A stretch of DNA of 64,000 nucleotides from Welwitschia mirabilis (lineage: Eukaryota; Gnetophyta; Gnetopsida; Welwitschiales). Position 1 is the first letter of the stretch. Every line of letters starts with the position of its first letter. A program made the position numbers and the translations under genes. The stretch spans positions 281,592,451 to 281,656,450 of the forward strand of contig JBOZIK010000001.1 of assembly GCA_051453625.1 (NCBI GenBank), written 5' to 3'. The notes beneath the pieces were generated by a model. It was given only the letters and a program-made list of their open reading frames with translations, did not search any database and was not told the origin of the DNA. This document shows positions 1 through 11,825 of the stretch, one piece after another.

Positions 1-870
1 AAATCATTTTCATATTTTTTAATGTAAGAACCTCGTCCATGAAAATATGACTAGCATCACATATTAATTTAAAATCTTTATTCTGATGGGGTCCTCTTAC
101 AATAGTATGGAAGAGATTTTAAGTATTTTAAAAGTAAGATGATAAGATTTATTCCATTCAAATTTAGATTTTTTTTCAAGTAATGAGTAAAGGAGTTTAT
201 AAATTTTAGCATAATCTTGAATAAAATGATGAAAAAAATCATAATAACTAAGAAAGGATTAAACTTATTTTACATTTTTTAGAGGATTTAGGTTTTTAAT
301 GATACTTACTTTTTTATGGTCTAGCCTAATTTCTTTACTAGAAATGTAATAACCTAAGATAATTTCATTATCAACTAAAAAGGAACTCTTCTTCCAATTT
401 AAATATAGGCCACTTCCAATGAATCTATCAATGAATTTCTATAACCTTTTTAATATCTGTTTAAAGTTTTCACCATAGATTAAGAAGTCATCCATAAAAA
501 TTTTAATGGAATTATCTGATATGTTAGAAACCATACCCATCATTACATATTTAAAAGTACTAGGAGCATTACAAAGTTCAAAATACATGTGTCTAAAGGT
601 AAATATTCCAAAAGGTAAAGTAAAAGTTATTTTAGCTTAATCCTTACTAATGATATAAACCTGATTGTAAGTACTATACCCATTAAGAAAATAATAAAAG
701 GCATGTCCTTAGATTTTATCAAGTATTTGGTCAAGAAAGATTAAAAGATAATGGTATTTCTTTATTAATTTGTTTAGTTTCTAAAATTAATACACATTCT
801 CCATTTCACACCTTTCTGAGGTACTACCATCAAAGGGATAATCCACTCACTATCAGATCTGACATAAATA
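1..870 (-). pseudogene. Element A pol remnant: reverse transcriptase and start of RNase H
   Basis: Degenerate gypsy reverse transcriptase, which would copy element RNA to DNA. Read leftwards, the minus strand gives fragments matching RT in order: a WRMCINF block near 800, FLNGYSTYNQV near 690-660, LPFGIFTFRHMYFELCNAPS near 620-560, IKIFMDDFLIYG near 510-475 (the active-site Asp pair, rc of 487-495, is intact), and LNWKKSSF followed by LGYYISSKEI near 390-320. The RNase H start, KLICDASHIF, lies near 60-30, where gypsy elements have MCDASDYAVG. Frames shift several times and stops are present, so no functional protein is expected. The FMDDF-NW(E/K)K pattern points to the Athila/Tat side of gypsy rather than to chromoviruses. 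Confidence 0.85.
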
Positions 871-1499
871 ATTTTAGCATCCATTAATTAAATGATTTCA
901 TTATGTACAATTTGTTTAACATCTAGATTTAGTGGGGTTGCTTAATAGGTTTTACATTATCCACAAGGTAGATTATATGTTAAATTACAAAAGTGAAAAT
1001 GGCTATTAAAATTGATTATTATTTAGAGAAAAAATTCTTGTTTATTATTAATGGTCTATTTTGATCGTCACACAAAAAGATATATTTTAGTTTATGGGGT
1101 AAAGGTTTTAGATTTAAATTCAAATTTTAGTTTCTATTATTTTCTCATCAGAGTTGACTATCATCTCAGACTATCATCTAGATGACTGTGGTGGATGACC
1201 TCCCTCAAAATATGAAATCTTAGTTGTTTTAATATGTTGGAATTCTTTACAAATTATAGTTTTGGTTTCTTTAGTCTCCTAATTAAAAAAGTATATTTCT
1301 AAATGCTCATAGTTGAGTTGGTCATTATTGAAAGCTTATAAGTTTTTTACTTTAAATAAATCATTAAACAGATAGACTCATGAAGCATTAACCATTTCTT
1401 TTCAAACGAATGATGCCATAAAAATAGTGTGAACTTAATTTCTTCTTGAATATTCAACTTATCACCTAGGTCTTTTTAGTAGCATTAGAATCTCTAATG

Positions 1500-1860
1500 A
1501 TAAACTTTTTAATTCCTAAGTAACATTATATCATATCAGTTCTTATATTAATAATACAATGGATTGTTACAAAAAATTCTCTATCTAAAATTAGTGGATA
1601 ACCTCTACTATGTTCAACTTCGATTACAACCACATCTATTGGATAGAATGCTTTCTTAATTTGAATCACTAAATCTTTTATTATTTTAAAGGTTTCTTCA
1701 TTAATACTTTGCTAATTCTAAGATAATATGTGTAGGCTCAATTCTACTTTGCAAGCCAAGTTATTAATAAATGTGTAAAGGCATAATATTAGCACTTTCT
1801 CCTACATTGATTAAATTTTTCTTTATTCTTTTATTTTATTCTAATGTGACTCTAACTATT
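1500..1860 (-). pseudogene. Element A pol remnant: aspartic protease
   Basis: The minus strand around 1830-1790 reads INVGESANIMPLHIY, which fits the retropepsin block LDLGASVNLMP..VY of Athila-like elements. The catalytic Asp appears as Asn (codon aat, rc of 1806-1808), as if GAT had become AAT. Downstream pieces resemble the usual continuation (PTHIILELA). The stretch between this block and RT (about 870-1500) and the one towards gag (1860-2660) are probably linker parts of the same polyprotein, too decayed to place. Confidence 0.65.
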
Positions 1861-2661
1861 GCTACCCCTGAATCTTTAAATTTTAAACATTTTTATAAAA
1901 CTAAGTTGGTGATAGATTAGGCTAGGAAGACTTTACTAGGTATGGTTCTTTTTTTCCCTTATCTTAATTAGATCTTTCCACAACTTAGAATATTTAGGAT
2001 TTTCTTGCAAGAGTTTCCAAAATGGTAAATTCATACTTACATCTTATATTAAGGTTTTAATATGGTCATTAAAGATAGGATTAGTATTTAATCTATCAAG
2101 CCAAGGGGTATCAAGTTTTTTACCTTTATTTTAAGAAGAAGTTTTCTTATTAAGCTTATTATTTAAAGGATAAGGAAAAGTATGATTTTATAAGATTTCA
2201 ATATCCTCTTCTTCTTTATCATTATTATTATTTTGGAAAGTTAAAGCCTTGTGGGTAGGAGGTGTTGTTTTATTTTAACTTTTTGTCACAACCTTACAAT
2301 ATTTTCTTACTTTATTAGGATATGGTAAAGGTTGTATTGCAAGTAATCTTTGTGATTTTTGATTTATAAGCATAGTTTATTGAAGAACATTAACAAGATT
2401 TTCAATGTTTGAATTTGTCTTTTCTTGAGATTTTTTTTAAGTAATTAATGGAATTATAAGTGGATCATTTTAATTTTATGAACTTGATGTACTTGCTTGA
2501 TAATTGGAGTTACTTAGTTGGAAGTTTAAGTTGTCTATTTAAAAGTTATCATTCTCAAATCTAGTTCTAAATGATTACAAATTTGGATGATTTACTTAAA
2601 AGTTCTTAAATTTGTTCTCAAAAGATCTAAAGTTATATTATCCATTAATCCTAGGTTAAAA

Positions 2662-3170
2662 TTAATTTTGATTTTGGGTTATAAAGTTTAAATAATTTTG
2701 GTTGAAAGCACACATCTCTTCATAAATATTTTCTTTGTAAGTTGGTAATAAAGAACATTCTTTAGCCACATGATAGTTTTCTTCACACAAATCACAAGTT
2801 GGAACCACATTCATTTTAGTTACCACTTTTGCATCTAAAATCATTTAAGTGTATTTTTATAACATTATTGTAAAGTCCTTAATGACATTTATTGGTTTAT
2901 TTTCTATTTTTATTTCCTCCTTTTATTATTTTAATTATTTAATATATTTTATGGTTTGGCCTATAGTACAATTTTCTTTAGGTGTTGGTTTAGGCCATGT
3001 TTGATTTAGTTCTACTAGTTCTTCTAACAATTTCTATGCATTTTCTAATGTAAGATTTATTAAATTTCATCCACATGAAAAATCTACACGTTGTTTGGTT
3101 TGGCTATTATGTCCACTATAGAAATAATCTACTAATTCTTCTTCAATGAATGCATCTATAGGATTAGAAT
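2662..3170 (-). pseudogene. gag: Element A gag, C-terminal half with CCHC zinc knuckle
   Basis: Gag is the nucleocapsid/capsid protein that packages element RNA. A 60-codon stop-free piece at 2844-2662 contains a perfect CX2CX4HX4C knuckle (CDLCEENYHVAKEC), the RNA-binding motif of gag. Upstream on the same strand, near 3170-3000, the reading NPIDAFIEEELVDYFYSGHN fits the part of Athila gag just after the capsid core. The frame stops abruptly at 3171, exactly where element C begins, and resumes at 15211 beyond it. The ATG at 2844 is not a real start; it only follows an upstream stop. Confidence 0.85.
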
Positions 3171-3175
3171 GTATT
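3171..3175. repeat. 5-bp target-site duplication of element C (left copy, gtatt)
   Basis: The five bases gtatt immediately precede the TG of the C 5' LTR. The partner at 15206-15210 reads gcatt, one transition away. The flanking gag sequence rejoins across the two copies and aligns with the uninterrupted homologue in element F near 41260-41300. Confidence 0.8.
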
Positions 3176-4064
3176 TGTCACCCATATTTTTACTTTTCTT
3201 ATAAAATTGCAAAGGTTATGTTTAATGAACTATTTAGAAAATATTGAATTATTTTAAAACCACCAACTGATATAAATATTATGTTCTTAAGATGTTGTTA
3301 TATTAAATTGTTATATGAGTACCTTTTGATTAAAATATTATGCACAGTCTTTAAATGTTCTTGTGGTGGTAATGATTTATTTTATTTACTTATGCACTTC
3401 TTAGAAATTATGCTTAAATGTAAATTATAGAGGTTATTATTTATCTTTTTTCTTATGATTATGATTAAATGTGAAGCATTATTTTTTTAATATATTATTA
3501 AAAGCACCTGATGGCTAGGTAGTCCTTTATGAGATGTTATGAAACTCCCTTTACCATTAGCTCATGTTGTGTTCTTCTATATTCTTGAGTTTTATTACCT
3601 TACTCATGTTCTCTCACTTTAAATAGAGTCCTTCCTTCCTCAAATTTAGTTTATTTTTTCAAAACAACCTTGCCTCGAAATGTTAAAGCTTAGAAGGTCT
3701 AGGAGCTCTGGAAACTTGGAAGATCTTAAAACAACAAACATATGTGGGTATGGTTCTATACTTTTATGCTTTCTTGTTGGTCCTTTCTTATGCATTCTAT
3801 ATTGAGATCATCATTTTTATATTCTTGTAAGTTGAATTTTAAACCATGTGATTCTTAATACAGATGAATTCTATTTTGATGCATGTCTTATTTTTATTTA
3901 CACTTTTTCTCGATGTCTTAACATTATCTATTCTTAATATGATATGATAGCTCATGATTAATCCTTATCGTATTCATCTTGTCATCGTGCTATTGAAATC
4001 TATGGTTTTTAGTTAATATCTTGTCATCTTATCGTATTCATCTTGTCATCGTACATTATCACAG

Positions 4065-4178
4065 AATGAGGAAATGGACTTCACAGATGACCAAATAAGG
4101 CAGTGAAGTTAAATATTATATAAGAACACAAATCACTGAATGAGACAGTGAACTTCACAGATCACTAAACACAGTAGT
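4065..4178 (+). repeat. LTR minisatellite, ~30-bp units (cacagatcac..aatgaggcagtgaa)
   Basis: Four degenerate units of about 28-30 bp are arranged as two pairs, each unit running roughly cacagatcaccaaatgaggc then agtgaagt or agtgaactt. A spacer, taaatattatataagaa, separates the pairs. The same unit is expanded in the other LTR of this element and is also in element B. Confidence 0.8.
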
Positions 4179-4428
4179 GAAGTGATTGATACATTTTAAT
4201 ATATATAATATTCTTGCTCATAGCCATAAGATTGGTGTTGTAATATATCTTATTCCTCTTGAAGTTCTTATTCATCTTTCTATCTTAACTCTCAAAAATC
4301 CTCTCAAAAATCCTTACCAAATTGCTTATTCTTTTCTACACCATACTGGGAGCTATGAGATTTTCATAGTTCTCATTCCATACTTTCATGTAAGAAGTGA
4401 CAATTATAAAGTAAATTCTAAAGTGGGC

Positions 4429-4682
4429 ATATGGATGTGGAGGATCTTTGATCCAGTGTTTATGAAAAATCTTGCTAAATAATTGAGATTCTTATTTGTC
4501 ATAATNNNNNNNNNNNNNNNNNNNNNNNNNNNNNNNNNNNNNNNNNNNNNNNNNNNNNNNNNNNNNNNNNNNNNNNNNNNNNNNNNNNNNNNNNNNNNNN
4601 NNNNNATATGGATGTGGAGGATCTTTGATCCAGTGTTTATGAAAAATCTTGCTAAATAATTGAGATTCTTATTTGTCATAAT
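4429..4682. other. Assembly gap (100 N) flanked by an identical 77-bp duplicate
   Basis: The 77 bases ending at 4505 recur immediately after the N run, at 4606-4682. The homologous segment in the other LTR (12053-12125) is single-copy. The duplication is therefore most likely an unmerged contig overlap, not biology. Confidence 0.85.
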
Positions 4683-5664
4683 ACTTGGTGTCTTATGCCT
4701 AAGTTTTATGAGAATGTAATATGTATTTATGCTTAATTCTCCTTGGTTGTGATGAAAAATAAACTCTATTCTATTATATGTATGATTTGCATTTCATAAA
4801 GTCTACTTTAAGGATTCATACTATATTGAATAATGGCTATTTTCCTTGAAGATTCTTGTAATGAAACATGAAAATTTGAGTACATTTTTTTCATGCCTTT
4901 CTTAAGGAACTTTACTCCAAATCTTGAATATTTGATTATGTATGATATCATGAAAATGCATGAAATGGTAATTTTGAAATATCGTTCGTTGCATTATTTT
5001 TTTAAAGCATAAAGCTAGAAATTTTATTTTATGCATAAGTTACCAAATTTTCTTGAAAATTTATAGTCTATTTGTGAATGTTAAATATTGGTATCGTTCC
5101 TTCATTATAGTAATAATATTTATTTAATATTATTGATTTAATAAGTAAGAGACATGAGTGTCTCTTCCTATCATTTAATTATTTTCATATTAAATAAATC
5201 TATTAAGAAGTATTAGTAATTATTTAAATACTAACTTAATTGAATAAGTTTNNNNNNNNNNNAAAAATTATTTAATAAATGTTATAAATAATTATGTTGA
5301 GGGGCATTAGTTTGAGGGTTCATTCATTTTAGACAAAAATTCATGTGATTGTCTCTTGAAATCTATAGTGTGAATGTGAAATTAGTGTTTATTTATTTAT
5401 AATAAATTTCTAAAAAAAAAGACATGTAATTCTCTCCTCCAAAAATTATTTAAATGCTATCATAAATAGGCTTAATGAGGGGTGGTAATAAATGTTAAAT
5501 ATTATCAAAATTTTAAATGTAAAGAGAATTAATAATATATAAATATTATCATAATTATGTATGTGAAGAGACATCTTAATTATTTTAATAATATTAAATT
5601 TTCTTATAAGAATGTTAGAGTTAAGGTAAATTAAATAAAAACTTATTTAAAAATAGTTTGACAA

Positions 5665-5735
5665 GCCTATTGAGAATCAAATCACCAACCTATCACTTAG
5701 TATCAAGCAACTCTTATCATTAACAAACTGACTTA
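5665..5735 (-). other. tRNA-like segment inside the C 5' LTR (degenerate)
   Basis: On the minus strand this reads as a decayed tRNA-like stretch ending in a T-loop/B-box-type motif (here ttgatt; better preserved as agttcgattct in the other LTR near 13125). See the 13105-13185 copy for the clearer version. I do not call it a functional tRNA. Confidence 0.35.
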
Positions 5736-7674
5736 ATAACATTTTAAATCTATGTGCCCTAGATTTAACTTCATTAATTGTCTAGTAGACTATGTGCATG
5801 AAATAGGAAATCATAGGTTAACTTCATCAGTTATCTCTTGTCTGAACTTGTAAGTGCCCTTTTAAAAACAAAGGAAGGCAGGGACATAGTTGTAAAATAG
5901 AACCTTTGAATCTAGCCAAAAGGGGATGATTATTAGAGTAGTCAATAGGTCTTCAGGTTTGCTTCCTTTAACAAATGTAGTAACACTTATAGCTAGAGGT
6001 GATAGATCTGTTTGGTAATGTTTATGATCAATCACATTCAATGTATGCTTAGCTAAAATTCATTTAAAATTAGAAAATGTTAAGAAAGATGGGCTGATCT
6101 ATGATGCAATTTGAAAATAAATGTCTTATGTAATGGATGCCCCCTTAGTTCCTAAACACATTTTACCTATGTGATGATATGAAATGGGTGTTTTTAGTAA
6201 AGCAAATGGCTGTTAGTCATGCATATTAGCAAGTATTTCTAATTTGTCAATGAAGAAATGTTTCTAATCTAGTCTTAACCTCCTGTTATGTACCTTTGCT
6301 CTTTCATACATCTAGTCCATGCAATGCTCTAACACATTTCCTTTATTCAATAATATTCTTCTAGTTTTTCTTAACACTTCTCATTCTTTTTATGTAGATC
6401 TCTTGATCTTGTGTGTATGCATTATTTGGTTTTCTCATGAATGTTTCCTTGTAAACATTAGTTAAGTTATCTAACCTGTTGAACAAAGGAAGCTATAGAA
6501 GCATTACCTTATTGTCATGTGATTTGTATTTTTAGATCATCTGATTCTATTCCTTTTATTTCCAATTGTAAAACATTTTACTATCCATAAAGCAAGAATT
6601 TATTAACTTTTGTTAGGAATCCATTGTGAAAAGATAGCTCGGTTTGATAAGGATGCATTTTCATCTACTTTTATGCAAGTCCACCTTTTAAAGTTCCCCT
6701 AGACATTGCAAGAATTCCTATTTGAGTCTGGATCAAAGATTTTGATTCTTTTTTTGAATTACTATCTTTGGTTTAAGGCTTGGCTTTTGATTTATCTCTT
6801 GCTCTGCTTCCATCTTCTTTACTCGATGTCCTCCCATTTGTTATGTGTACAAAGTAAAGTGTAGAAAATCATTAATTAACTAAAGTCATCTAATTCAACC
6901 TCTATTCTACTAGTTACCAATAAACATTTATAGATCTCTTCCCTTTTTCCACTACATGTATGAACTAGACAGCATGACCTGCCATTAGCACATCATCCTT
7001 TTTCTCAGAGGATCATCATGTCCCCAATAGCCTCTAACTCATTATTCTTATTTCATCCTTTCTTTTTCTATTTTCATTTCAAAAACTCATTAGATAACAT
7101 AGCTTGCATAATTGATCATTAAGAAACCCCTTAAAAGAGAGGTCTTAGGATCAACTCCCAATGGAGGCACAAACACTCCTCTTTTCTTTTTGTTTTATTG
7201 TTAAAATATATAATTCAGTTACCTTATAATTTCAATACTAATCTATAGTTCAATGTTAAGGAATATCTTGTTAAAATTATGCAAATTTTACTTAGGTCCT
7301 CATATATTGGGAGGTGCATGCACTCTATGATTAAATAGAAAATAATGAAATTTTAATTAATTTGTTGAGTGATCCTTAAGTATCAAAAATTTAATTATCC
7401 TAATTAAATTATAAACTTATTTTCACTCTAGTTAAATCTTCCTTGATTATGACTGGGAGAACATTGCCTAGTAAAATGCCCTTAATTAAGAATTTCTTAA
7501 TTGTGCTTTCTATATGTGTAAAATATTTGAGTTTTACATTCTTATAAGATTGCATTTGGTAATCAAGTCATGATTCATCTTCAAATACTATTTGTTTATT
7601 TCTTATATTTTTATTTAAGTATCATAACATCAAGTTGGAGATTTTCAACTTTAGAAATTTAGGGTGTTACATTT

Positions 7675-7686
7675 TGGTACTAGAGC
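7675..7686 (+). other. Inner PBS-like motif within the LTR end
   Basis: TGGTACTAGAGC follows ...gggtgttaca and resembles the initiator-Met PBS TGGTATCAGAGC. It lies about 60 bp inside the LTR end as defined by the target duplication. It is also present in the right LTR (15146-15157) and in element B (23346-23357), so it belongs to the LTR family rather than to one copy. Confidence 0.65.
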
Positions 7687-7738
7687 ACTAGAGTAAATTT
7701 TGAAGTTTTCAACATTAAAAATTTTAAATATTACATTT

Positions 7739-7750
7739 TGGTATCAAAGC
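7739..7750 (+). other. Primer-binding site of element C (initiator-Met tRNA type)
   Basis: TGGTATCAAAGC starts three bases after the LTR end at 7735. It differs by one G-to-A transition from TGGTATCAGAGC, the complement of the plant initiator-Met tRNA 3' end, which primes minus-strand DNA synthesis in many plant LTR elements. Confidence 0.8.
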
Positions 7751-8059
7751 ATAGGCTATGATTTTGCTATGTGTATCTATTATGAAGTCACATCAATATC
7801 AAATCATAGGTTGATGATTTTTTTAACTATTGTTAAAATGTAAGATACAATTTTACTTGGTATAACTCTATTAAATTTGTGATTTTTAAGATGGAAATAT
7901 AGGTTTGTAATATGTGTAGTTTGATTTCCATGAGGTTAAAATGGCCCTAAGAAGAATATTTAATTAAATAACTAAAGTTACAACATTAGTAAATCTAGTT
8001 AGCAACTTAGTAAGTAAGTTTATGAGCAAGCAATGAGTGGGAAGATAGCAAATCTATGA

Positions 8060-8290
8060 TGTTGTAAGTTAAGGGGATGAATCCTCCAATTTTTAAAGGT
8101 ATCAACAACATGACAGATGTGTAATCATGATTGAATTATGTGTAAAATAAATTAAAATTATTCAACTTCAATACTCATCAACTTATAGAAAGAGTAACTT
8201 TATGATGAAATGTATAAATATGGTAAAACGCAAAGAGACATTGATCATTATTTTCAACACTTATGAAATGGAAAGGATTTATATAGAGGT
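8060..8290 (+). pseudogene. gag: Element C gag remnant (chromovirus-type)
   Basis: From 8068 the frame reads VKGMNPPIFKGINN, which fits the start of the Del/Tekay retrotransposon gag domain (LxPPxFxG...DPxxAExWL). It is followed by decayed sequence with stops. The match is short and the rest of gag cannot be traced with certainty. It supports a plus orientation and a gypsy chromovirus identity for the interior. Confidence 0.55.
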
Positions 8291-10578
8291 AGATGCATCA
8301 TAATATTTTTCATAAATGTAAAGGCCAATAAGTTCTACAATCTTATAAGTAGATATGAAAAGTAAAAGTTAGAATAGTTATGATTGAATTACATCCAGTA
8401 ATTTGAGGTTAAGTCAAATTATTTCAACTGAAGACAATTGTAGAAGCCTTAGAGATGGTAGAATTAGTGAATAAATATGCATCATGAATAAAAATATTAG
8501 AGGAAAAAAAAATGAATATCTCAAGATATTAAAAGAATTCAACTATGAGAGGGACCTCTCACTTAAAATTTAGATATGATAAGAAGAAGAAGTAGAGTAA
8601 ATGTAGCTACAGTCAATACTAGAGCAACACATAAAATTCAAAGAAAAAAGAAAACTTAACCAACTCAAGGAAGAGATACATTTGTAAAACTACTAGGAAA
8701 TGATTAGTATTTAAAAATACAACTAATGATTTTAAGATCATAAGACATTTTTTATGTTAGAAATTACATTGAAAGGCAGAAACAAGAAGCACCTACAACA
8801 AGTGTATGGAAGATGTCATCTAGTTAGATCTAGAGGTTGTTTCTATTAAAAATAATTTTATTTCCATATCTATTAAAGGTTTTTGTGGAACTTTATTACT
8901 TCTAATAGTGGCAAAGTATTAAAAAGGAGATAGTATCATGTTAAGTACTAAGTCTATGAAGATAGAAGACGATATGTTATGGTTATGGTTAAATTTAACA
9001 TTAATGAAATTACAAAAAGAAAGATGGTAGAATTAAATTTTCTTAAATAAAAAACAAAAGCAATCTAAGGGGTGTAGAAATTAATTCCATTAATTAAGTA
9101 AGAACTAAAAGCCAATGCAAGAAATTGATTCTTGATCTTTATTAAATAAAAACTTTCTAGCAACTAAAGTAGTTGAAGGTTTATACCATTAGCATGCAAA
9201 AGCTACCATCTATATTATCATAATATGTTAGTGAATAAAAGTGAAGAAATGTTACTTGCATTAAGGAGTTAACTCTTTGGCCTACATGATTAGCCTATAT
9301 ACTATTTTTAAATAACCCTTATCTTAAGAAATTCTTATACTAATTGAACTTTCATTTACAATTACTATTTGCATACATCTTGTAATCTTTAGCTACATGA
9401 TAAGTCTTTACTAGCCGATCCTATTATTATATGATTAAGGTTTGCAATATTGTTTAAATGGATTGTGCACTTTAATCTTATGACTAGACATTGATTTTCC
9501 TCAAATAAATCTAAAATCCCTTGTATGCTTATTTGATTTATACTTGCATAGCATTATTTCACATATTTTACCCTTGACTTATTAGACTTTAAGATGTCAT
9601 ATCATCCATATAAATTATTGAAGTGGAAATTTAACTAGATAGTACATGGAGAATTGCCAATGAAGATTGAAAGAAAAACTGCTCAACAAAGAAGTGTAAT
9701 GTGAAAGAGGTCTATAACTTTGAAACTTAAGCTTGAGGAATTTCTACATAACAATTTTAGAAGTGTGTATCATAATTTGAAGTAAGAAATTGTAGTGTTG
9801 GTAAGTTGAGTTGTAGTTTTGAATCTAATGGTTCAAGCATATTTTGTTTTGGTCAAAGCAAGAAGATCGTTGAGATGTTTTTGCTTAAGAAACTAAATGG
9901 TTCAACCTTATTTGTAAGTGTATTCAACTATCTTTATAGAAATTCCTTTCATAAGAGATATGCTAGTAAATAATGTTTTCGCTAATCAAGTGATCATTAT
10001 AATCCTAGAAAGTGGAAAAAGATCAAAAGGTTATGAAGGATAAGGGAGTTGTGTAAATTTTAAAATCAATATGTCAAGAAGCTCGCATTGCGATAAAGGT
10101 CATTAGGCATCTCACTTAACATAAGAAGAAGTTGTATAATTCCTAAGATTAATGATATCATTGGCTTTAGATAAGTTGTATGAAATTGTTTATTGAAGAA
10201 AAATGGTGTAAAGCTAAAGGCTAGTCGATACCAACTACTTTCAATATAAATGTAATTAAGAATAACTTCCAATATGCACTTTGTAGTAAGATTTTCAAAA
10301 TGAAGAAGGACGAATATGGATTTATACATCTATTGTGAAGTTCTTATTAAGATGACATGGTTCATGTTGTAAATGAAGATAGCAATTACAATTCAAATTG
10401 AAAAATTAATCTTTAAGAAAATTGTGAAGTTTTGTATGTCTATAAAGCCAACTTTAAATACATATTATGGAGAATATTTTCAAGATTAATATGATATGAT
10501 ACAGCAAATTTATAGAAGTAGCAACTTGCTAAACAAAATTAGATGTTAAGTAGTGGAGACCTAATCTTCTAACAAGTT
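8291..10578 (+). other. Element C interior, unrecognised
   Basis: About 2.3 kb of AT-rich sequence between the gag remnant and the PPT. No RT, RNase H, integrase or chromodomain motif is readable in any frame. The open frame at 10066-10329 (minus) is too biased in composition and lacks any motif, so it is not called. The region is either a heavily deleted pol or sequence specific to a non-autonomous family. Confidence 0.5.
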
Positions 10579-10610
10579 TTAAGGATGAAACTTCTTAAGG
10601 GGTTGACAAA
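10579..10610 (+). other. Polypurine-tract region of element C
   Basis: The sequence ttaaggatgaaacttcttaa followed by ggggttgacaaa precedes the right LTR. It fits the usual end of Del/Tekay elements, TTCGAGGACGAAACTTCTTT then AAGGGGG-type purines, where plus-strand synthesis begins. It marks 10611 as the LTR start. Confidence 0.7.
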
Positions 10611-11520
10611 TGTTATGTTCATATATTTACATTTCTTATAAAATTTGCAAAGGTTATGTTTAATGAAATATTTATAAAAGATTAAATTATTTTAAAACCA
10701 CCAATTGATATAAATATTATGTTCTTAAGATGTTGTTATATTAAATTATTGTATGAGTACATTTTGATTAAAATATTGTGCATAGTTTTGAAATGTTCTT
10801 ATGATGGTAATGATTTATTTTATTTACTTATGCACTTCTTAGAAATTCTACTTAAATGTAAATTGTAGAGGCTTGTTATTTATCTTTTTCCTTATTATTA
10901 TGATTAAATGTGAAGTATTTTTTTTAATATATTATTAAAAGCACATGGTGATCAGGAAATCCTTTATGAGATGTTATGAAACTCCCTTTACCATTGGCTC
11001 ATGTTGTGTCCTTTTGTATTCTTGACTTTCATCACCTTACTCATGTTCTCTCACTTTAAATAGATTTCTTCCTTTCTCAAAGTTTAGTTTATTTTTTCAA
11101 AATAAACTTGCCTTGAAATATTAAAGGTTAGGAGGTCTAGGAGCTCTAAAAACTTGGAAGATCTTCAAACAACAAATATATGTGGGTATGGTTCTATACT
11201 TCCATGCTTCCTTGTTGGTCCTTTATTATGCATTCTATATTGAGATCATCATGTTTATATTCCTATAGGTTGAATGTTGAATCATGTAATTCTTAATAAA
11301 GATGAATTATATTTGGATACATATCTTATCTCCATTTACCCTTTTGCTCGATGTCTTAATATTGTTTATTCTTGGAATGAGATTGTAGCTCATGATTAAT
11401 ACTTTCATATTTATCTTGTCATTGTGCTATTGAAATCTATGGTTTTGAGTTAATAACTTATGGTCAAAACTTATCTTAGTTTCTTAACATTATTATGTTT
11501 GAAACTTCTAGTTATGGATT

Positions 11521-11825
11521 TCCACAGATCATCGAATAAGATAATAGACTTCCAAAATCACTGAATAAGGCAGTGAAGTAAGAATCCCAAAGATAGCTAA
11601 ATGAGGCAGTGGGCTTCATACATCGCCAAATGAGGTAGTGAAGTNNNNNNNNNNTGATATTTGTGTGTGTATATATATATATATATATGTGGGAACCACA
11701 AATCATTAAATGAGATAGTTGGCTTCACATATTACCAAATGAAGTAGTGAAGTTAAATATTATATGAGAACCACAGGCTGCTGAATGAGATAGTGAGCTT
11801 CACATATCACTAAGTGAATTTACTA
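11521..11825 (+). repeat. Expanded LTR minisatellite, ~30-bp units
   Basis: At least seven or eight degenerate units of the cacagatcac..aatgaggcagtgaagt type, in pairs ending alternately in gggctt and gaagt. The array is interrupted by 10 N and a TA microsatellite (11668-11688). The 5' LTR of the same element has only two pairs, so copy number changed after or during insertion. Confidence 0.8.

Larger units (their letters stand above)
3176..7735 (+). repeat. 5' LTR of element C (about 4.56 kb)
   Basis: Starts TGTCACCC after the gtatt duplication and ends ...aaatattaca just before a PBS. It aligns along its whole length with 10611-15205 (for example 5831 with 13303, 7141 with 14581, 7310 with 14783). 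It contains no convincing open frame. It holds a minisatellite near 4065-4178, a tRNA-like segment near 5665-5735, and a second PBS-like motif about 60 bp inside its right end. Two N runs (4506-4605 and 5252-5262) lie within it. At this length it is far above the usual LTR size of a few hundred to two thousand bases. Confidence 0.85.

Noticed and set aside
1150-1200. Direct and inverted CATC/GATG repeats suggesting a CRISPR-like array
   Set aside because: Spacing is irregular, no constant repeat-spacer pattern exists, and the context is plant retrotransposon.
4186-4482. 98-codon open frame in the C 5' LTR
   Set aside because: The other LTR copy does not keep the frame, no motif is present, and it lies in LTR sequence.
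10066-10329. 87-codon minus frame in the interior of C
   Set aside because: Element C is oriented plus and the frame has no motif; its hydrophobic Phe/Leu/Ile content is expected from AT-rich antisense.
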